DNA of 64,000 nucleotides from an uncultured Bacteroidota bacterium (lineage in GTDB: Bacteria; Bacteroidota; Bacteroidia; Flavobacteriales; Flavobacteriaceae), in NCBI GenBank assembly GCA_902618245.1, contig CACMZR010000001.1, positions 1-64,000 of the forward strand. The letters are read 5' to 3'. Every line of letters begins with the position of its first letter. The first letter of the stretch is position 1. The notes under the pieces are model-generated. The model was not told where the DNA came from and ran no database searches. It saw only the letters and a list, made by a program, of their open reading frames with translations. The position numbers were made by a program, and so were the translations under genes. Of this stretch, positions 1 through 8,947 are shown in pieces.

Positions 1-219
1 TCAATTGATCAAAACGAAAAAAATAAGAAATTTGCAATACTATTCTCTAAACAAATTGATATTTGGTCAGAACCAAATCAACAAGCGGACCGTTTGTTTG
101 TTCTACATGAAGGTACTAAAATGCAACTTTTAGATAGTCTTGAAGAATGGCAAAAGATAAGAATTGCGAATGGCTCTGAAGGTTGGATAAAAGAAGCTTC
201 ATTCAAGAAGATTAATTAA
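1..219 (+). CDS. C-terminal end of SH3-domain protein, BatE-like (partial)
   Basis: The reading frame is open from the first base and ends at a TAA, giving the last 72 residues of a protein that begins outside the window. These residues look like a bacterial SH3 domain: alternating short strands with EGTKMQLLD, a tryptophan before KIRI, and the ending GSEGWIKEASF. Flavobacterial BatE proteins (TPR repeats followed by an SH3 domain, encoded in the bat operon with MoxR-type genes) end in this way, so BatE is the best guess; the TPR part is not visible. The stop lies 4 bases from the stop of the convergent cvpA gene. The SH3 reading is fairly secure, the BatE name is inference. Confidence 0.6.
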   Translation, partial: SIDQNEKNKKFAILFSKQIDIWSEPNQQADRLFVLHEGTKMQLLDSLEEWQKIRIANGSEGWIKEASFKKIN

Positions 220-223
220 TTCT

Positions 224-733
224 TTAAATAATTTGATTATCTTCTATAACTTTTGATTCTGTAACCCAGTCAAATAAAAAACTACCAAAGTCGGCCAAAA
301 AAGGATAAATTTTTGAATTTTCAAAAATTGAATCTGGAAATACAGTAACAAAAGTATTTATTTCATTTACTACTATAAATAGTGCACTTATAATAATACT
401 CCATTTAATAAAACCAAATAATGCCCCAAAGATTCTGTTTAACCAACCTAATGCAATTAATTTTAAGGTTTTAGTTACCATTTTTGCCATTAAGGATATC
501 AAATATATAATGATTAAAAAAAGGGCTATAAAACATACCAATTGAATGCCTTTCGGATTCCAATCAACTAAATTGCTTAAAATTTTACTTCCAAGATTAG
601 AAAATTTAAATGCACCCATTAAACCTAAAGCGAAGGCTAATATACCAGAAATTTCGATTATTAAGCCTTTATTAAGTCCTCTTAAAACACCATATGTAAG
701 AATTATAAATGCGACAACATCAATTATATTCAT
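224..733 (-). CDS. CvpA family membrane protein
   Basis: This is a four-helix inner-membrane protein of the CvpA family (colicin V production family), whose molecular role is poorly defined. The N-terminus MNIIDVVAF followed by a Gly-Leu-Arg-Gly-Leu-like turn (YGVLRGLNKGLI) and the segment NRIFGALFGFIKW are typical. The four hydrophobic segments lie roughly at residues 4-20, 27-45, 60-85 and 100-125. An in-frame ATG five codons upstream (position 748) would add MYFRL, but family members begin at MNIID, so I use 733. The gene converges on the SH3-domain gene and is divergent from pheS. The length of about 169 residues is normal. Confidence 0.8.
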   Translation of the reverse strand: MNIIDVVAFIILTYGVLRGLNKGLIIEISGILAFALGLMGAFKFSNLGSKILSNLVDWNPKGIQLVCFIALFLIIIYLISLMAKMVTKTLKLIALGWLNRIFGALFGFIKWSIIISALFIVVNEINTFVTVFPDSIFENSKIYPFLADFGSFLFDWVTESKVIEDNQII

Positions 734-817
734 CAATCTAAAGTACATTTTTTTTAAAGATCATCTTAAGAATTAAATATTTAGCATAATTCCAAAATAG
801 ATTTAAAAAAGATATTT

Positions 818-825
818 TAATTTTG
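818..825 (+). promoter_or_regulatory. candidate -7 box for pheS
   Basis: TAATTTTG matches the Bacteroidota primary-sigma -7 consensus TAnnTTTG exactly. It ends only 4 bases before the pheS ATG, so a transcript from it would be leaderless or nearly so. No TTG is seen at the expected -33 distance, so this is a motif match only. Confidence 0.35.
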
Positions 826-829
826 CTTT

Positions 830-1846
830 ATGGTTGATGCTGTAAAAAAATACTTTGATTTAGTAAAAGCTTTCGAAAGTTTAGAACCTGATGAAATTGA
901 AGCCTTTAGAATTAGTTATTTAGGTAAAAAGGGAATTTTAAACAGTCTTTTTTCTGATTTTAGAAAAGTGCCTTTAAAAGAAAAAAAATCATTCGGTGTT
1001 GAGCTAAACAAACTAAAGACTGCTGTCTTAGAGAAAGTAAGAGACCTAAAAGAAGTTTCCAAAAAAAAATCAGGATCTAATAAAATAAGCGATCCAACAC
1101 GTTCAGCTTTTAAGATAAATACAGGAAGTAAACACCCTCTTTCCATTGTAAAAAATAGAATAATTGATATTTTCACTCAAATTGGGTTTAATATATCGGA
1201 GGGCCCTGAAATTGAAGACGATTGGCATAATTTTACAGCACTTAATCTACCTTACCATCATCCAGCAAGAGATATGCAGGACACCTTTTTTATAGAAACA
1301 AATCCTGATATACTTTTAAGAACTCATACTTCATCTGTACAAGTAAGGTATATGGAAAATAATCAGCCACCAATTAGAACAATTTCACCTGGTCGTGTTT
1401 TTAGGAATGAAGCAATATCATCAAGATCTCACTGTATATTTCATCAAATTGAAGGTTTATATGTTGCCAAGGATGTTTCTTTCGCTGATTTGAAACAAAC
1501 ATTAAACTATTTTACCAAGTCGCTATTTGGGAATAAAAAAATGAGACTAAGACCATCATTTTTTCCCTTTACTGAGCCAAGTGCGGAGGTAGATATTTAT
1601 TGGGGTCTTGAAACAGAAAAAGATTATCGAATAACAAAAGGTACAGGGTGGTTAGAGATAATGGGCTGTGGAATGGTAGATCCTAATGTGCTTGAAAATT
1701 GCGGTATTGATTCAGAAAATTACTCTGGCTTTGCTTTTGGTATGGGGATCGAACGAATAGCGATGCTTTTATATCAGATAAGTGATATACGTTTGTTTTT
1801 TGAGAATGATATACGATTCCTTAAACAGTTCAAAACCACTATCTGA
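830..1846 (+). CDS. pheS: phenylalanine--tRNA ligase alpha subunit
   Basis: Catalytic subunit of the tetrameric phenylalanyl-tRNA synthetase, a class II enzyme that charges tRNA-Phe in the cytoplasm. The first 90 residues form the coiled-coil arm typical of PheS. The catalytic core shows motif 2 ([15 protein letters not shown], near residue 190), the phenylalanine-pocket segment [13 protein letters not shown] (near 245), [13 protein letters not shown], and motif 3 ([13 protein letters not shown], near 300). At 338 residues it is full length. The beta subunit gene pheT is not beside it, which is usual in Flavobacteriia. Confidence 0.97.
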   Translation: MVDAVKKYFDLVKAFESLEPDEIEAFRISYLGKKGILNSLFSDFRKVPLKEKKSFGVELNKLKTAVLEKVRDLKEVSKKKSGSNKISDPTRSAFKINTGSKHPLSIVKNRIIDIFTQIGFNISEGPEIEDDWHNFTALNLPYHHPARDMQDTFFIETNPDILLRTHTSSVQVRYMENNQPPIRTISPGRVFRNEAISSRSHCIFHQIEGLYVAKDVSFADLKQTLNYFTKSLFGNKKMRLRPSFFPFTEPSAEVDIYWGLETEKDYRITKGTGWLEIMGCGMVDPNVLENCGIDSENYSGFAFGMGIERIAMLLYQISDIRLFFENDIRFLKQFKTTI

Positions 1847-1881
1847 TTTTATTTAAATAGTTTTTAAAATACTATCTAAGA

Positions 1882-2325
1882 TTAATCGGATGGCAAAATG
1901 TTATTTCCTGAAGCACTTATAAATAAAATTAAACCCAAGCAATAAAAAATGGCAACTCTTAGAAACTTTTTAGATGATTTAAAATGGTTTTCTTTAAGTT
2001 TCCACCCAAGATTTACAAAACATACTGCCAATATAATTATAAAAGGGTTTACAACTAAATTACTTCGTAATTCATTGTTTGTTATTATATTAATTAGGCT
2101 ATTTTCAAACCATTCATTAAAGAATGGGAAAGTGAGGTATAATGTTAAACTTATTAAAAGATGAAAGTACGAGAAAATAAGACCAAAAAGACATATTCTT
2201 AGATCTAGTGTAGAAAATTTTTTTCCTGAAATCCTGCCAAAAATACCATTCAACACATTTATAAAAAGTATTAAAAGTAATAAGATGGTCCAGTTGTAAT
2301 GAAGTTTTTCAATTAAGGCAGACAT
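1882..2325 (-). CDS. four-helix membrane protein, cytochrome-b-like family of Bacteroidota
   Basis: I do not recognise a characterised function. The 147 residues contain four hydrophobic segments (about 12-28, 43-65, 90-108 and 125-140) separated by basic loops. Length, topology and details such as LHYNW near the N-terminus and YFHLLISLTLYL in helix 2 resemble a common Bacteroidota family annotated loosely as cytochrome b. In the family as I remember it the third helix is preceded by a Glu-His pair; here that place reads VVNPF, so a heme ligand may be missing. The gene converges on pheS and is divergent from the asparaginase gene. Membrane protein: confident; family: moderate. Confidence 0.6.
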   Translation of the reverse strand: MSALIEKLHYNWTILLLLILFINVLNGIFGRISGKKFSTLDLRICLFGLIFSYFHLLISLTLYLTFPFFNEWFENSLINIITNNELRSNLVVNPFIIILAVCFVNLGWKLKENHFKSSKKFLRVAIFYCLGLILFISASGNNILPSD

Positions 2326-2440
2326 AATTTAAAATTAATCTTTTTTGGGATACTGAATTTAATTACAAAAAAAACTGAATTGTCCTTACTTTTCAAAATC
2401 AACTTAAAATTTTATATTAGGGATAAATACTTGCTTCTTT

Positions 2441-3469
2441 ATGAAAAAACTAATTCTTCTCGTTCTAGCTTTTACTGTTTTAGGGTGTTTTAAAATATCA
2501 AAAAATAAATTTGAAAAACAATCTTTTGGTATAGTTATCCATGGTGGTGCAGGGACTATTCTAAAGGAAAATATGACAGAAGAAAAAGAAAAAGAATATC
2601 GACATGCCTTAAGTGAAGCAATTAGAATTGGATATGATGTGTTAAAGAATGGAGGGACTAGTAAAGATGCTGTAGAAAAAACTATCAATTATATGGAGGA
2701 TTCACCATTATTTAACGCAGGTAAAGGTGGTGTACTAACATCCGAAGGCACCATTGAATTAGATGCTTCCTTTATGGATGGTAAAACCCTTAATGCGGGT
2801 GCTGTATCAGGGGTTAAAAAAGTTAAAAATCCTATATCAGCTGCAATTAAAGTTATGGAGGAATCACCTCATGTGATGTTATCTGGTCAAGGAGCTGATA
2901 TATTTTCCCAAATCCATAATTTAGAAATTGTAGATCAGGATTATTTTTTTACCGAAAGAAGAATAAACGGTTTGAAAAGAGTACAAAATGCTGAAAAGTT
3001 GAAAGGAGTTTATAAAACTCAAAATGATAGAAGTTTTCTTGAAAATCAACGTTACGGGACAGTTGGTTGTGTTGCTTTAGATAAGTCTGGCAATCTTGCG
3101 GCAGGAACCTCAACCGGTGGAATGACGAATAAAAAATGGAATCGTATAGGAGATGCTCCAATAATAGGAGCAGGAACTTATTCTAATAACTTGACATGCG
3201 CTATATCTGCTACAGGATGGGGTGAATTCTTTATACGTGCGGTAGTTGCTCATGATATTTCTGCGATTATGGAATACAAGGGTTTATCTATTCAAGAAGC
3301 AGCATATGAAGTAATTCACAATAAAGTTGGGGCATTAGGGGGTAATGGTGGTATTATTGGAATTGACAGTAATGGCAATATTGCTATGGAGATGAATACG
3401 TCAGGAATGTACAGAGCTCACATGAACGAAGAAGGTAAATTAGATGTCAAAATATATAAAGACGAATAA
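2441..3469 (+). CDS. isoaspartyl peptidase/L-asparaginase, lipoprotein
   Basis: Plant-type (Ntn-hydrolase) asparaginase that hydrolyses isoaspartyl dipeptides or asparagine after autocleavage into alpha and beta chains. The start IVIHGGAGTI, the substrate segment FNAGKGGVLTSEGTIELDAS and the cleavage site RYGTVGCVALD, with nucleophile Thr207, are all present, followed by GTSTGGMTNK and GTYSNN. The N-terminus MKKLILLVLAFTVLGC is a lipoprotein signal with the lipidated Cys at residue 16, so the enzyme is probably membrane-anchored on the periplasmic side; the homologue in E. coli, IaaA, is cytoplasmic. The length is normal for the family plus the signal. Confidence 0.93.
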   Translation: MKKLILLVLAFTVLGCFKISKNKFEKQSFGIVIHGGAGTILKENMTEEKEKEYRHALSEAIRIGYDVLKNGGTSKDAVEKTINYMEDSPLFNAGKGGVLTSEGTIELDASFMDGKTLNAGAVSGVKKVKNPISAAIKVMEESPHVMLSGQGADIFSQIHNLEIVDQDYFFTERRINGLKRVQNAEKLKGVYKTQNDRSFLENQRYGTVGCVALDKSGNLAAGTSTGGMTNKKWNRIGDAPIIGAGTYSNNLTCAISATGWGEFFIRAVVAHDISAIMEYKGLSIQEAAYEVIHNKVGALGGNGGIIGIDSNGNIAMEMNTSGMYRAHMNEEGKLDVKIYKDE

Positions 3470-3558
3470 TTTTAAAGTAATTTCATTTCAAATTTATTTT
3501 CAGATAAAATAAGTAATAAATAAAACTTCTTATTGATAGCAATTTAAGCTAATCTTTT

Positions 3559-4656
3559 ATGGATAAAGAGATTCAAGTAGATAAAGCAAGAAAAATAATT
3601 CATGTAGATATGGATGCATTTTACACATCTGTAGAACAGCTTGATCGTCCTGAACTTCGTGGTTTAGCGATAGCAGTAGGTGGAGAAAGCTCGAGGGGAG
3701 TTGTTTCAGCTGCTAGTTACGAAGCACGAAATTTTGGTGTAAAAAGTGCTATGAGTGGAATAGTTGCTAAAAAACTTTGCCCAAATCTAATTTTTGTAAA
3801 ACCTCGCTTTGAGAGATATAAAGAAATATCTAATAAAATTCAATCTATTTTTAGAGAGTATACTTCTTTAGTAGAACCACTTTCTTTGGATGAAGCTTTT
3901 CTGGATGTTTCTAACTATCCATCTGCTACTATTCTTGCAAAAGAAATTAGATTAAAAATTAAAGAAGAAACTGGTTTAACTGCATCTGCAGGAATTTCAA
4001 TCAATAAATTTTTGGCAAAAATAGCTAGCGATTGGAACAAACCAAATGGCCAAAAAACACTACCTCCTGGAGAAATACATTCCTTTTTAGATAATCTAGA
4101 TGTTAAAAAATTTCATGGCATAGGGAAAAAAACTAGAGAAAAAATGTATCAATTAGGGATATATTCAGGTAAAGACTTAAAGTTTTACACAAAAGATTTT
4201 TTGATTTCTCATTTTGGCAAGGCTGGTAAATATTATTACGAAATAGTAAGAGGGGTTCATAACAGTCCAATTAGGGCATTTAGAATTCCAAAGTCTGTTG
4301 GATCTGAAAGCACATTTGAAAAAAATTTAAGTAGTGAAATTTATTTGGAAGAAAAATTAAAAAATATATCAAGCTTATTAGAAAAAAGATTATCAAAAAT
4401 TAAAATTGCAGGTAAAACGATAACCTTAAAAATTAAATATAGTGACTTTAATCAACAAACAAGAAGTAAAACTGGAGATCTATATTTATCATCTAAAGAA
4501 CTAATATTTGAAGAAGCAAAAAAACTGCTATATAAGGATAAGCTATCGGAATCAGTTCGATTGATTGGGATCACACTTTCAAACTTTAATAACCCAGAAA
4601 ATAAAAGAAAAAATAAAAAAATCCCCAAAACTTCTCAGCTAAGTTTACCATTTTAA
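3559..4656 (+). CDS. dinB: DNA polymerase IV (Y-family translesion polymerase)
   Basis: Error-prone Y-family polymerase for bypass of DNA lesions. The palm motifs are intact: HVDMDAFYTSVEQ at residues 15-27, and SLDEAFLDVS near residue 110, which carries the catalytic Asp-Glu pair. ASAGISINKFLAKIAS and the helix-hairpin-helix FHGIGKKTREKM follow, then the little-finger domain. The last residues, SQLSLPF, look like a beta-clamp-binding peptide, as expected for DinB. The stop overlaps the stop of the convergent pyk by a few bases. I saw no LexA-type box, but the flavobacterial box is not well known to me. Confidence 0.96.
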   Translation: MDKEIQVDKARKIIHVDMDAFYTSVEQLDRPELRGLAIAVGGESSRGVVSAASYEARNFGVKSAMSGIVAKKLCPNLIFVKPRFERYKEISNKIQSIFREYTSLVEPLSLDEAFLDVSNYPSATILAKEIRLKIKEETGLTASAGISINKFLAKIASDWNKPNGQKTLPPGEIHSFLDNLDVKKFHGIGKKTREKMYQLGIYSGKDLKFYTKDFLISHFGKAGKYYYEIVRGVHNSPIRAFRIPKSVGSESTFEKNLSSEIYLEEKLKNISSLLEKRLSKIKIAGKTITLKIKYSDFNQQTRSKTGDLYLSSKELIFEEAKKLLYKDKLSESVRLIGITLSNFNNPENKRKNKKIPKTSQLSLPF

Positions 4657-6080
4657 ATAGTAGAAACCCTAAGTGTATTTACCATCCCTTTTGATTTAAT
4701 TGGCATTGCTGTAAGGTTTACAACAAAATCATCTTTTTCAATATATCCTTTTTCTAATGCTATTCTATTAATTTCTTCAACCGTTTTATCTGTACTGTTT
4801 AGATTATTGTAGTAAAATGTTTTTACTCCCCACAGTAAATTAAGTTGATTTAAAATTTTTCTATTAGAAGTGAAGACCAATATGAGTGACTGGGGTCTCC
4901 AAGCTGATATCTGAAATGCAGTATAACCACTGTTAGTAAGAGTACAAATTGCTTTCGCAGTTATATCATTCGACAATTTAGCAGCATGATAGCAAATTGA
5001 TTTAGTAATAAATCTTTTTGTGCGAATTGTAGGCGGGCTTTGAGGGACACTAATTAGATGTGAATTCTCTACTGAAATTAAAATATCAGACATATTATTT
5101 ATTACATCAATAGGATACTTACCTACAGAAGTTTCAGCAGACAGCATCACTGCGTCAGCTCCATCAATCACAGAGTTAGCAACGTCATTAACTTCTGCAC
5201 GTGTTGGGGTAAGACTATCAATCATAGTTTCCATCATCTGAGTTGCAATTATGATTGGGATCCGAGCCTTTTTTGCCAAGTGAACTAGTTGCTTTTGAAG
5301 AAGAGGAACTTCTTGGGCTGGAACCTCTACACCTAAATCTCCGCGAGCCACCATGATACCGTCTGAATAAGCTATTATTTTATCAATATTTTCTATTGCT
5401 TCTGGCTTTTCAATTTTTGAAATTATAGGTATTTTTTTATCAAGATATTTTTTCATTAGTTCTTGAAGATCAATGATATCTTGGCTCTGCCTAACAAATG
5501 AAAGAGCTATCCAGTCGATATCTTGATTAAATATAAATTCAGCATCCCTAACATCTTTTTCTGTTAGGGCAGGAAGAGATATTTTTGTGTTTGGGAGATT
5601 AACACCCTTGTTTGATTTTAGTTGACCTCCTTGAATAACCCTTGCTTTTACCTCATTAAGTTTATCTGATGACAGCACTTCAAAAATAAGTTTCCCATCG
5701 TCGAGCAAAATTTTTTCACCTTTAGAAACATCCATAGGAAAATTTTGATAATTCATATAGACCTTATAATTATCTCCTTCAAATGGTGAATGAGTTGAAA
5801 AGATTATTTCATCTCCTTCTTCTATAAAAGTATTTTCTTTGATTTTACCTATTCTTAATTTAGGACCTTGCAAATCTCCTAAAATGGCTGTATTAGTTTC
5901 AAGATTTTTGTCAACCTTTCTAATTAAGAGTATACTTTGTTTGATTTCATCATAATTTGCGTGAGAAAAATTAATACGAAAAACATTTACACCAGCTAGA
6001 ATCATTTTTTTAATAATTTCTTCTGAAGAAGTTGCAGGTCCAAGTGTTGCAACTATTTTGGTCTTTTTATTAAAATTCAT
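4653..6080 (-). CDS. pyk: pyruvate kinase
   Basis: Last glycolytic enzyme: phosphoenolpyruvate plus ADP gives pyruvate plus ATP. Signature stretches are KIVATLGPAT at the N-terminus, RINFSHA, the active-site segment IISKIEKPEAIENID with its catalytic Lys, GIMVARGDLGVE, and ATQMMETMIDSLTPTRAEVNDVAN. The C-terminal regulatory domain is present; 475 residues is full length. Its ATG shares one base with the TGA of the upstream small gene, so translation is probably coupled. It is the last gene of the acpP-fabF-rnc-small protein-pyk block, an order conserved in Flavobacteriia. Confidence 0.97.
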   Translation of the reverse strand: MNFNKKTKIVATLGPATSSEEIIKKMILAGVNVFRINFSHANYDEIKQSILLIRKVDKNLETNTAILGDLQGPKLRIGKIKENTFIEEGDEIIFSTHSPFEGDNYKVYMNYQNFPMDVSKGEKILLDDGKLIFEVLSSDKLNEVKARVIQGGQLKSNKGVNLPNTKISLPALTEKDVRDAEFIFNQDIDWIALSFVRQSQDIIDLQELMKKYLDKKIPIISKIEKPEAIENIDKIIAYSDGIMVARGDLGVEVPAQEVPLLQKQLVHLAKKARIPIIIATQMMETMIDSLTPTRAEVNDVANSVIDGADAVMLSAETSVGKYPIDVINNMSDILISVENSHLISVPQSPPTIRTKRFITKSICYHAAKLSNDITAKAICTLTNSGYTAFQISAWRPQSLILVFTSNRKILNQLNLLWGVKTFYYNNLNSTDKTVEEINRIALEKGYIEKDDFVVNLTAMPIKSKGMVNTLRVSTI

Positions 6081-6547
6081 CAGCAGAGTATTAGATTTTT
6101 ACTCATAATTTTTTCAGGGATAACATATACTAAAGAAACCATAGGCATTATCAAAAGTTCTTTATGTATTAATTTGTGTAAATCTTTATCGTTTGATTTT
6201 ATAAAGAAGTCAACTTGTTTAAATTCTTTCAATAAATATAATTCATTTCTTTCTGGTACATTAAAAAGGGTATTATTATTTATGGAATTTGAAAAATTTT
6301 CTAAGACACATTTATTAGAAATTAAATTACAATATTTATGATTTATTTTATCGGTAAATTCGAATATGTTAAATACTCCTTCATCTAAATAATTCTTAAT
6401 ATCATTATTCGATCTTCTTAGCTTTAGTAATCCATTTTTATTTATAAAATAGGCAAGTTGAAACCCTTCACATGTGGTATGCACAGCAATCCAATACTCT
6501 TTCTCACTTTCTTCATCAAGATCTATGTAGTGTATTTTTTTAACCAT
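6080..6547 (-). CDS. IPExxxVDY-family small protein
   Basis: This 155-residue protein has no known function. Its position between rnc and pyk is the usual place of the flavobacterial IPExxxVDY family, named after a motif near the C-terminus. Here the C-terminal part reads VYVIPEKIMSKN, which keeps Ile-Pro-Glu but not the Val-Asp-Tyr half, so it would be a divergent member. No signal peptide or membrane segment is seen and it is rich in Lys, Asn and Glu, so it is probably cytoplasmic. It overlaps rnc by 8 bases and pyk by one base, which indicates one transcript. The family call rests mostly on gene order. Confidence 0.6.
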   Translation of the reverse strand: MVKKIHYIDLDEESEKEYWIAVHTTCEGFQLAYFINKNGLLKLRRSNNDIKNYLDEGVFNIFEFTDKINHKYCNLISNKCVLENFSNSINNNTLFNVPERNELYLLKEFKQVDFFIKSNDKDLHKLIHKELLIMPMVSLVYVIPEKIMSKNLILC

Positions 6548-7292
6548 ATTTATTTTGTGATTTTTCAGGGCGCAATTTCAAAATACGGACAGCAATTTTA
6601 GCTGCTTTTTCCTCAGCTCTTTTCTTGGATGTGTCTTTAGACTTAATCAAAAGATTATTTTCTAAAAAAATTTCAGATGAGTAATTACTTTTTAAACCCA
6701 CTTTGTCAGATTCTTGAGTTATAAACTCAATTTCTTTCTTCTCCTTTTGACTCCATTCAATTAGAAATGCCTTGTGACTTAAAACAATTTTATCTAAATT
6801 TTCGATATCTACATATCGCAAAATTATTTTATTAATCACATAATTCTTGGTTTTATTGTATCCCTTGTCTATAAAAATGGCACCAACCAAAGATTCCAGA
6901 AGATTACCATGTATATCGTCACCAAAGTTTTTGTGATGATTAGAAATTTTTGCAAATTCAAAAAGACACATTTGTTTTCCTATTTCATTGAGTTTTGATC
7001 TGCTAACTATTTTTGCTCTTAATTTGGTTAAATCACCTTCCTTGGCATAAGGATAGTATTCAAATAAAAATTCAGCAACTATGCTTGTTAATAAGGCGTC
7101 ACCTAGAAATTCGAGGCGTTCAAAGTTTATTATTTGACCAGTCGAATTTTTTAAATTTGCTGAACTATGAGTAAAAGCCTCTTCAAAAAGATCTTTATTA
7201 AATACTTTTATGTTTAATTTTCGTTGAATTTTTTGAGCAAAATTTTCTGATAATGAAAATTTTGAGCCCCTTATGTACTTTAAAAGTTTCAC
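6540..7292 (-). CDS. rnc: ribonuclease III
   Basis: Double-strand-specific endoribonuclease for rRNA and mRNA processing. The signature ERLEFLGDALLTSIV carries the metal-binding Glu and Asp; the second acidic cluster is in NLLESLVGAIFIDKGY. A double-stranded-RNA-binding domain occupies roughly residues 165-245, ending in the typical KKRAEEKAAKIAVRIL helix. At 250 residues it is full length. The start codon is GTG at 7292, nine bases after the fabF stop; the sequence MKLLKYIRG followed by a basic N-terminal extension fits flavobacterial homologues. It sits in the acpP-fabF-rnc operon. Confidence 0.96.
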   Translation of the reverse strand: MKLLKYIRGSKFSLSENFAQKIQRKLNIKVFNKDLFEEAFTHSSANLKNSTGQIINFERLEFLGDALLTSIVAEFLFEYYPYAKEGDLTKLRAKIVSRSKLNEIGKQMCLFEFAKISNHHKNFGDDIHGNLLESLVGAIFIDKGYNKTKNYVINKIILRYVDIENLDKIVLSHKAFLIEWSQKEKKEIEFITQESDKVGLKSNYSSEIFLENNLLIKSKDTSKKRAEEKAAKIAVRILKLRPEKSQNKYG

Positions 7293-7301
7293 ACAATTAC
7301 T

Positions 7302-8552
7302 TTAATTAATCTTTTTGAATAAGACACAAGCATTGTGTCCACCAAATCCAAATGTGTTTGAAAGGGCCACGTTAACCTTTCTTTTTTCAGCTTTACCAAA
7401 TGTAAAATTGATTTTTTCATCTATTTTTTCGTCTCGGGTTTTATGGTTAATTGTAGGTGGTACTATATTGTTTTCTATAGCCATAATTGAAGCTATTGCT
7501 TCAATTGCCCCTGCAGCCCCAAGAAGATGACCTGTCATTGATTTTGTAGAATTTATATTCATTTTATAGGCATGGTCTTTAAATAAATTTACAATTGCGT
7601 TCGATTCTGCAATATCTCCCAATGGAGTTGATGTACCGTGCATATTAATGGTGTCAACTTCGTCTAAACGAGTGTTTGCATCTTTGAGACAATTTTCCAT
7701 TACTTTAATAGCTCCCAGTCCCTCTGGATGAGGTGCTGTCATATGATAGGCATCAGCAGAAAGACCTCCTCCCGAAAATTCAGCATAAATTTTGGCTCCG
7801 CGTGCAATTGCATGTTCATAAGATTCTAAAATTAATGCTCCTGAACCTTCACCCAAAACAAAACCATCTCTATTTTTATCAAAAGGGCGGGAGGCACTTT
7901 TTGGATCATCGTTTCTCTTTGAAAGAGCATGCATTGCATTAAATCCACCGATACCTGCTTTCGTCACAGCGGCTTCTGAACCTCCAGTGACAATTACATC
8001 TGCGTATCCTAAACGGATATAATTTAAGCTATCAATCATCGCATTCGAAGCTGAAGCACAAGCAGATACAGTTGCAAAATTTGGCCCCCTAAATCCATAT
8101 TTTATAGAGATCAAGCCAGGGGCAATATCAGCTATCATCTTAGGTATAAAGAATGGATTGAATCTTGGATTTTCATTTCCCGAAGCAAAATTTAATACTT
8201 CATTTTGAAACGTCTCCAAGCCTCCAATTCCTGCACCCCAAATTACACCAATACGATCCTTGTTAACTTTTTCTAATAAAAGACCAGAATTTTTTATTGC
8301 TTCTTCAACAGAAACTAAAGCATATTGCGCGAAACGGTCATATTTTCGTGATTCCTTACGATCGAAAAAATCTAATGGGTCAAAATTCTTGAGTTCACAA
8401 GCGAATTGTGTTTTAAATAATTTAGGATCAAAATAAGTTATTTTGTCAGCACCACTGGTACCAGCTATTAAACCCTCCCAATATTCAGAGAGGGTATTTC
8501 CAATTGGTGTAAGTGCTCCCAATCCGGTAACTACTACGCGTCTTGGTTTCAT
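7302..8552 (-). CDS. fabF: beta-ketoacyl-[acyl-carrier-protein] synthase II
   Basis: Condensing enzyme that elongates fatty acids with malonyl-ACP. The catalytic triad is visible: the nucleophilic Cys in ATVSACASASNAM (near residue 165), His in NMHGTSTPLGD, and His in KSMTGHLLGAAGA. The N-terminus RRVVVTGLGALTPIG and the C-terminal NTFGFGGHNACV are diagnostic. At 416 residues it is full length. It follows acpP by 9 bases, the standard fatty-acid pair, so they should be co-transcribed. Confidence 0.97.
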   Translation of the reverse strand: MKPRRVVVTGLGALTPIGNTLSEYWEGLIAGTSGADKITYFDPKLFKTQFACELKNFDPLDFFDRKESRKYDRFAQYALVSVEEAIKNSGLLLEKVNKDRIGVIWGAGIGGLETFQNEVLNFASGNENPRFNPFFIPKMIADIAPGLISIKYGFRGPNFATVSACASASNAMIDSLNYIRLGYADVIVTGGSEAAVTKAGIGGFNAMHALSKRNDDPKSASRPFDKNRDGFVLGEGSGALILESYEHAIARGAKIYAEFSGGGLSADAYHMTAPHPEGLGAIKVMENCLKDANTRLDEVDTINMHGTSTPLGDIAESNAIVNLFKDHAYKMNINSTKSMTGHLLGAAGAIEAIASIMAIENNIVPPTINHKTRDEKIDEKINFTFGKAEKRKVNVALSNTFGFGGHNACVLFKKIN

Positions 8553-8561
8553 TATACTTTT

Positions 8562-8795
8562 TTAATCGGATTGTTCAATAAATTTGATAGCTTGACCAAC
8601 AGTTGCAATATTTTCCGCTTGGTCATCGGGAATTTGGATGTCAAATTCTTTTTCGAATTCCATAATTAATTCTACGGTATCCAATGAGTCTGCACCTAAG
8701 TCATTGGTAAAGCTTGCTCCATCAACAACTTCGTTTTCGTCCACTCCTAGTTTATCAACAATAATGGCTTTTACTCTTGAGGAAATGTCTGACAT
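8562..8795 (-). CDS. acpP: acyl carrier protein
   Basis: Small acidic carrier of growing acyl chains on a 4'-phosphopantetheine arm. The attachment site is Ser37 in [10 protein letters not shown], the universal DSL motif. The 77-residue length, the acidic helices and the position directly before fabF leave little doubt. It is the first gene of the leftward block that continues through fabF, rnc and pyk; a -7-like box lies about 30 bases upstream. Confidence 0.98.
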   Translation of the reverse strand: MSDISSRVKAIIVDKLGVDENEVVDGASFTNDLGADSLDTVELIMEFEKEFDIQIPDDQAENIATVGQAIKFIEQSD

Positions 8796-8824
8796 AATTA
8801 ATCTTTGTTTAAATTAAGTGTCAA

Positions 8825-8832
8825 CAAAAATA
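8825..8832 (-). promoter_or_regulatory. candidate -7 box for acpP operon
   Basis: On the minus strand the bases read TATTTTTG, an exact TAnnTTTG match. It lies 30 bases before the acpP ATG in the 152-base divergent spacer shared with purN, so the leader would be about 25 bases. No matching TTG was found at -33. Confidence 0.35.
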
Positions 8833-8947
8833 TAAAACTTTAAAAGAATTCTATGGATTGTGATTGAATATTAACCTTAATTTTATTTAAAGTTAAATAA
8901 TTATGCTCTCAAAAATAACTCAATACTCAATCTTTTATATGATTTAA

